NCBI GenBank assembly: GCA_025656435.1
Contig: JAHXHT010000088.1
Location: 1-8,618 of the forward strand
Direction of reading: 5' to 3'
Source of the DNA: Candidatus Thiodiazotropha sp. (ex Gloverina cf. vestifex)
Lineage (GTDB): Bacteria; Pseudomonadota; Gammaproteobacteria; Chromatiales; Chromatiaceae
Length of the DNA stretch: 8,618 nt
The translations under genes and the position numbers were made by a program. The notes under the pieces were generated by a model. The model ran no database searches, was not told the DNA's origin, and worked only from the letters and a program-made list of their open reading frames with translations. Within the stretch, counting starts at the first letter, position 1; every line of letters starts with the position of its first letter. Shown in pieces: positions 6,617 through 8,618 of this stretch.

Positions 6617-7759
6617 ATGCAGTTTATTCTCTACCCCTTTTCGATTCTCTTGCTGCTCCTCGTGTTGACCGGCTGCAGTTCCAATGGCGGTTTCTTCTCT
6701 GACTCGGAGCGGGAATATCGCAAACAGCGTGAGACAGTGCAGGATCTGGAAGTGCCTCCAGATCTTACCCGCTCCGCTATTCAGGATGCGATGGTGGTGC
6801 CGGGCGCCGGTGGCGCCTCCTATGAGGCCTACACCCAGCGTGATAAACAAGTGGCATCCGGTGTTGCTGTTGATGACGAGGTACTGCCCGATTTCGAGAA
6901 CCTTTCTGTTCAACGTGATGGTGATCAGCGTTGGCTCGTAATACAGGGTGAGCCGCAACAGATCTGGCCCAAAGTGGTCGATTTCTGGCGGAAGAACGGT
7001 CTGTTGTTGGTGGAGCAGGACCCAGCCATCGGTGTCATGAAAACGGATTGGCTCGAGAGCCGGGTCGATATTAAACAGGGTGCGATTACCGAGTTTTTCC
7101 GCAAGGCTGTTGGTGGTGTTTTTACCTCAGCCACCCGAGATCAGTTCCGGGTACGGTTGGAACCGGGACTGCAGCCTGGTACTACTGAGCTCTACCTGAC
7201 CCACCGAGGCATAGAAGAGAAACTGGTGGAAAACGTCAGTGGGGAAGCGGATACCACCTATTGGACGCCGAGACCCAACGATCCTGGGATCGAGGCGGCC
7301 ATGTTGCGCAGCCTCATGCTACATCTTGGTGTTACCCAGGAGCAGGCTGAGACCCTGCTTGCCCAGGAGCAAGAGGCACAACCACGTTCCAGACTGGTGA
7401 AGACCGCACAGGTGAGCGAGCTCTATATCAGGGAGGGCTTTGCCCGCGCTTGGCGTCTGACAGGTGTTGCTCTCGATCGTGTTGGTTTTGCCGTCGAGGA
7501 TAGGGACCGTAGCGCGGGTATCTACTATGTACGCTACAATCAGCTGGAGAGTGACAAGGCAGAGAAGAAGGGCTTTTTCTCCAAGCTCGCTTTCTGGCGT
7601 GACGATGAATCTGAAATCGATGACAAGGTCCAATATCAGGTCAAGCTAACCGAATTTGATGACGAGACCCAGGTTATTGTTCGTGATCAGACAGGAAAGC
7701 GGGATAATGCTGAGATTGCTCAGCGTATCCTCACACTGATTAACGAGCAGATTCGCTAA
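6617..7759 (+). CDS. bamC: Outer membrane assembly lipoprotein BamC (NlpB)
   Basis: Lipoprotein subunit of the BAM complex, which folds and inserts outer-membrane beta-barrel proteins. The 380-residue product starts with a hydrophobic signal peptide and a lipobox LTGC (17-20), so Cys20 is the predicted lipidated residue. The next residues, Ser-Ser, lack the Asp+2 inner-membrane retention signal, consistent with outer-membrane sorting. The extended N-terminal segment holds LEVPPDLT (44-51), a conserved BamC motif in the region that contacts BamD in E. coli. Two domains consistent with helix-grip folds follow (about 95-245 and 260-380). It is somewhat longer than E. coli BamC. Position after dapA matches E. 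coli, where the gap is much shorter than the 148 bases here. The ATG at 6617 lies directly before the signal peptide; no good ribosome site is visible. Confidence 0.93.
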   Translation: MQFILYPFSILLLLLVLTGCSSNGGFFSDSEREYRKQRETVQDLEVPPDLTRSAIQDAMVVPGAGGASYEAYTQRDKQVASGVAVDDEVLPDFENLSVQRDGDQRWLVIQGEPQQIWPKVVDFWRKNGLLLVEQDPAIGVMKTDWLESRVDIKQGAITEFFRKAVGGVFTSATRDQFRVRLEPGLQPGTTELYLTHRGIEEKLVENVSGEADTTYWTPRPNDPGIEAAMLRSLMLHLGVTQEQAETLLAQEQEAQPRSRLVKTAQVSELYIREGFARAWRLTGVALDRVGFAVEDRDRSAGIYYVRYNQLESDKAEKKGFFSKLAFWRDDESEIDDKVQYQVKLTEFDDETQVIVRDQTGKRDNAEIAQRILTLINEQIR

Positions 7760-7762
7760 GTC

Positions 7763-8533
7763 TTGTCCCTTCGCTTCGCTTCACTGGGGAGTGGTAGCCG
7801 GGGAAACGCCCTGTTGCTGGAGACAGCAAGCGTCAGGATATTGATCGATTGTGGTTTCCCCGCACGTGAGATAGAGAAGCGACTTGCCGGGTTGGCGGTT
7901 GATCCACAGACCCTGAGCGGTATCTTCGTCACGCATGAGCATGGTGATCATGTTCGCGGGGTGGGCGCCCTGGCAAGACGTTATAAGCTGCCAGTATGGA
8001 TGACGGATGGCACCTATCGTGCCGCCCGCTATGGCGATCTGCCGATCCTGAACAGGATTGATTGTCATGGTGGATGGCTCTCGCTGGGTGACCTCGAGTT
8101 ACTCCCTTTTCCCGTACCCCACGATGCCAGAGAACCCTGCCAGTTTCTCTTTCAAGCCGCCGGTTTACGACTTGGTCTATTGACCGATACCGGGCATATC
8201 ACCCCGCACATCCAAGAGAATCTACGTGCATGCGATAGTCTGATTCTTGAGTTCAACCACGATCTGGAGTTACTGTCCAACGGACCCTACCCGCCGAACC
8301 TGCAGGCGCGGGTGGGTGGATTGCACGGACATCTGAGTAATCATCAGGCAAGTGGTCTTCTGAAGCTGGTTGAAGAATCGCAGCTGCAATATCTGCTGGC
8401 ATCCCACCTCAGCGAGAAGAACAACACGCTTCAAAAGGTCAGGGATTCCGTCTCTGATGCAGCTCCCAGGCTATTGGACGCGCTCTTTTTTGCCGAGCAG
8501 GATTGTCATAGTCGCTGGTTCGAAGTCTCTTAG
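7763..8533 (+). CDS. Metallo-beta-lactamase-fold hydrolase, YycJ/WalJ-like
   Basis: A 256-residue cytoplasmic metal-dependent hydrolase. The zinc-site motif HEHGDH (58-63) is intact, and later ligand candidates are His120, Asp142 (LLTDTGH), His190 (LHGHLSN) and His215 (ASHLSEKNN). The opening (RFASLGSGSRGNALLLE) and the LSxxNN ending are typical of the YycJ/WalJ branch, for which 5'-3' exonuclease-like or nucleic-acid roles have been suggested; the substrate here is unknown. It lies in the same frame as bamC, with only one sense codon (GTC) between the bamC TAA and this gene, so TTG at 7763 is effectively the only start that includes the fold. The next in-frame ATG is inside the domain. Translation is probably coupled to bamC. 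A purC gene occupies this place in E. coli. Confidence 0.93.
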   Translation: MSLRFASLGSGSRGNALLLETASVRILIDCGFPAREIEKRLAGLAVDPQTLSGIFVTHEHGDHVRGVGALARRYKLPVWMTDGTYRAARYGDLPILNRIDCHGGWLSLGDLELLPFPVPHDAREPCQFLFQAAGLRLGLLTDTGHITPHIQENLRACDSLILEFNHDLELLSNGPYPPNLQARVGGLHGHLSNHQASGLLKLVEESQLQYLLASHLSEKNNTLQKVRDSVSDAAPRLLDALFFAEQDCHSRWFEVS

Positions 8534-8551
8534 GGAAGCTCTGAACGAATC
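8534..8551 (+). repeat. IS-end-like sequence abutting the hydrolase stop
   Basis: GGAAGCTCTGAACGAATC begins right after the TAG stop and is preceded by TTAG, which fits the YTAR target of IS5-family elements. It matches 15 of 18 bases of the minus-strand site at 2719-2736. With only 85 bases left in the window I cannot see a transposase or a second end, so this is a suggestion. Confidence 0.3.
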
Positions 8552-8593
8552 GTTTGTCAGCGAACGTTTCCTCTCGCTTGCTTCAAAACTGCC

Positions 8594-8618
8594 ATGAGCG
8601 AAGAAAAACAGTGCATTT
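8594..8618 (+). CDS. Possible start of a further gene, cut by the window end
   Basis: An ATG opens a frame reading MSEEKQCI up to the last base. Eight codons are too few to identify it, and no ribosome site is visible before it. By synteny purC might be expected, but these residues do not look like the usual PurC start. If the sequence at 8534 is an IS end, this could be a transposase start. Confidence 0.2.

Noticed and set aside
1..8618. A new defence or mobile system, CRISPR array, tRNA or rRNA
   Set aside because: I saw no regularly spaced repeats, no tRNA-like cloverleaf and no defence or transposase domain. The gene order is conserved housekeeping chromosome.

Overview
The window looks like ordinary chromosome from a gammaproteobacterium. 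The order bcp, gcvR (leftward), then dapA, bamC (rightward) matches the E. coli arrangement around dapA. All proteins are of proteobacterial type, and base composition looks moderate and even. I cannot name the genus from the sequence; a free-living or symbiotic environmental gammaproteobacterium is a guess. In E. coli the next gene after bamC is purC. Here it is a metallo-beta-lactamase-fold hydrolase of the YycJ/WalJ type.

Layout. Bases 1-2710 hold a membrane-bound hybrid sensor kinase (about 4 TM segments, kinase core, a degenerate receiver, an intact receiver, HPt). It converges on a leftward PIN-PhoH ATPase gene (4175-2768), which is broken by a small frameshift at 4010-4013. Further leftward genes are bcp (4781-4296), a thiol peroxidase, and gcvR (5421-4879), a double-ACT regulator. 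From a divergent intergenic region at 5422-5592, dapA (5593-6468), bamC (6617-7759) and the hydrolase gene (7763-8533) run rightward. The last 85 bases hold a short sequence resembling an insertion-sequence end and possibly the first codons of another gene.

How they fit together. dapA feeds lysine and diaminopimelate (peptidoglycan) synthesis. bamC belongs to the outer-membrane protein assembly machine. bcp removes peroxides. gcvR is expected to restrain glycine-cleavage expression. The sensor kinase is a self-contained phosphorelay whose final response regulator is not in view. These are mostly housekeeping genes that share a conserved neighbourhood rather than one pathway.

I see no CRISPR array, tRNA, rRNA, complete mobile element or evident new multi-gene system. 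The points most worth a second look are the phoH frameshift (two missing bases, or one extra, in an otherwise intact gene), the short IS-end-like sequences at gene 3' ends, the missing usual resolving cysteines in Bcp, and the in-frame, nearly abutting bamC/hydrolase junction. No stretch longer than 300 bases lacks a gene.
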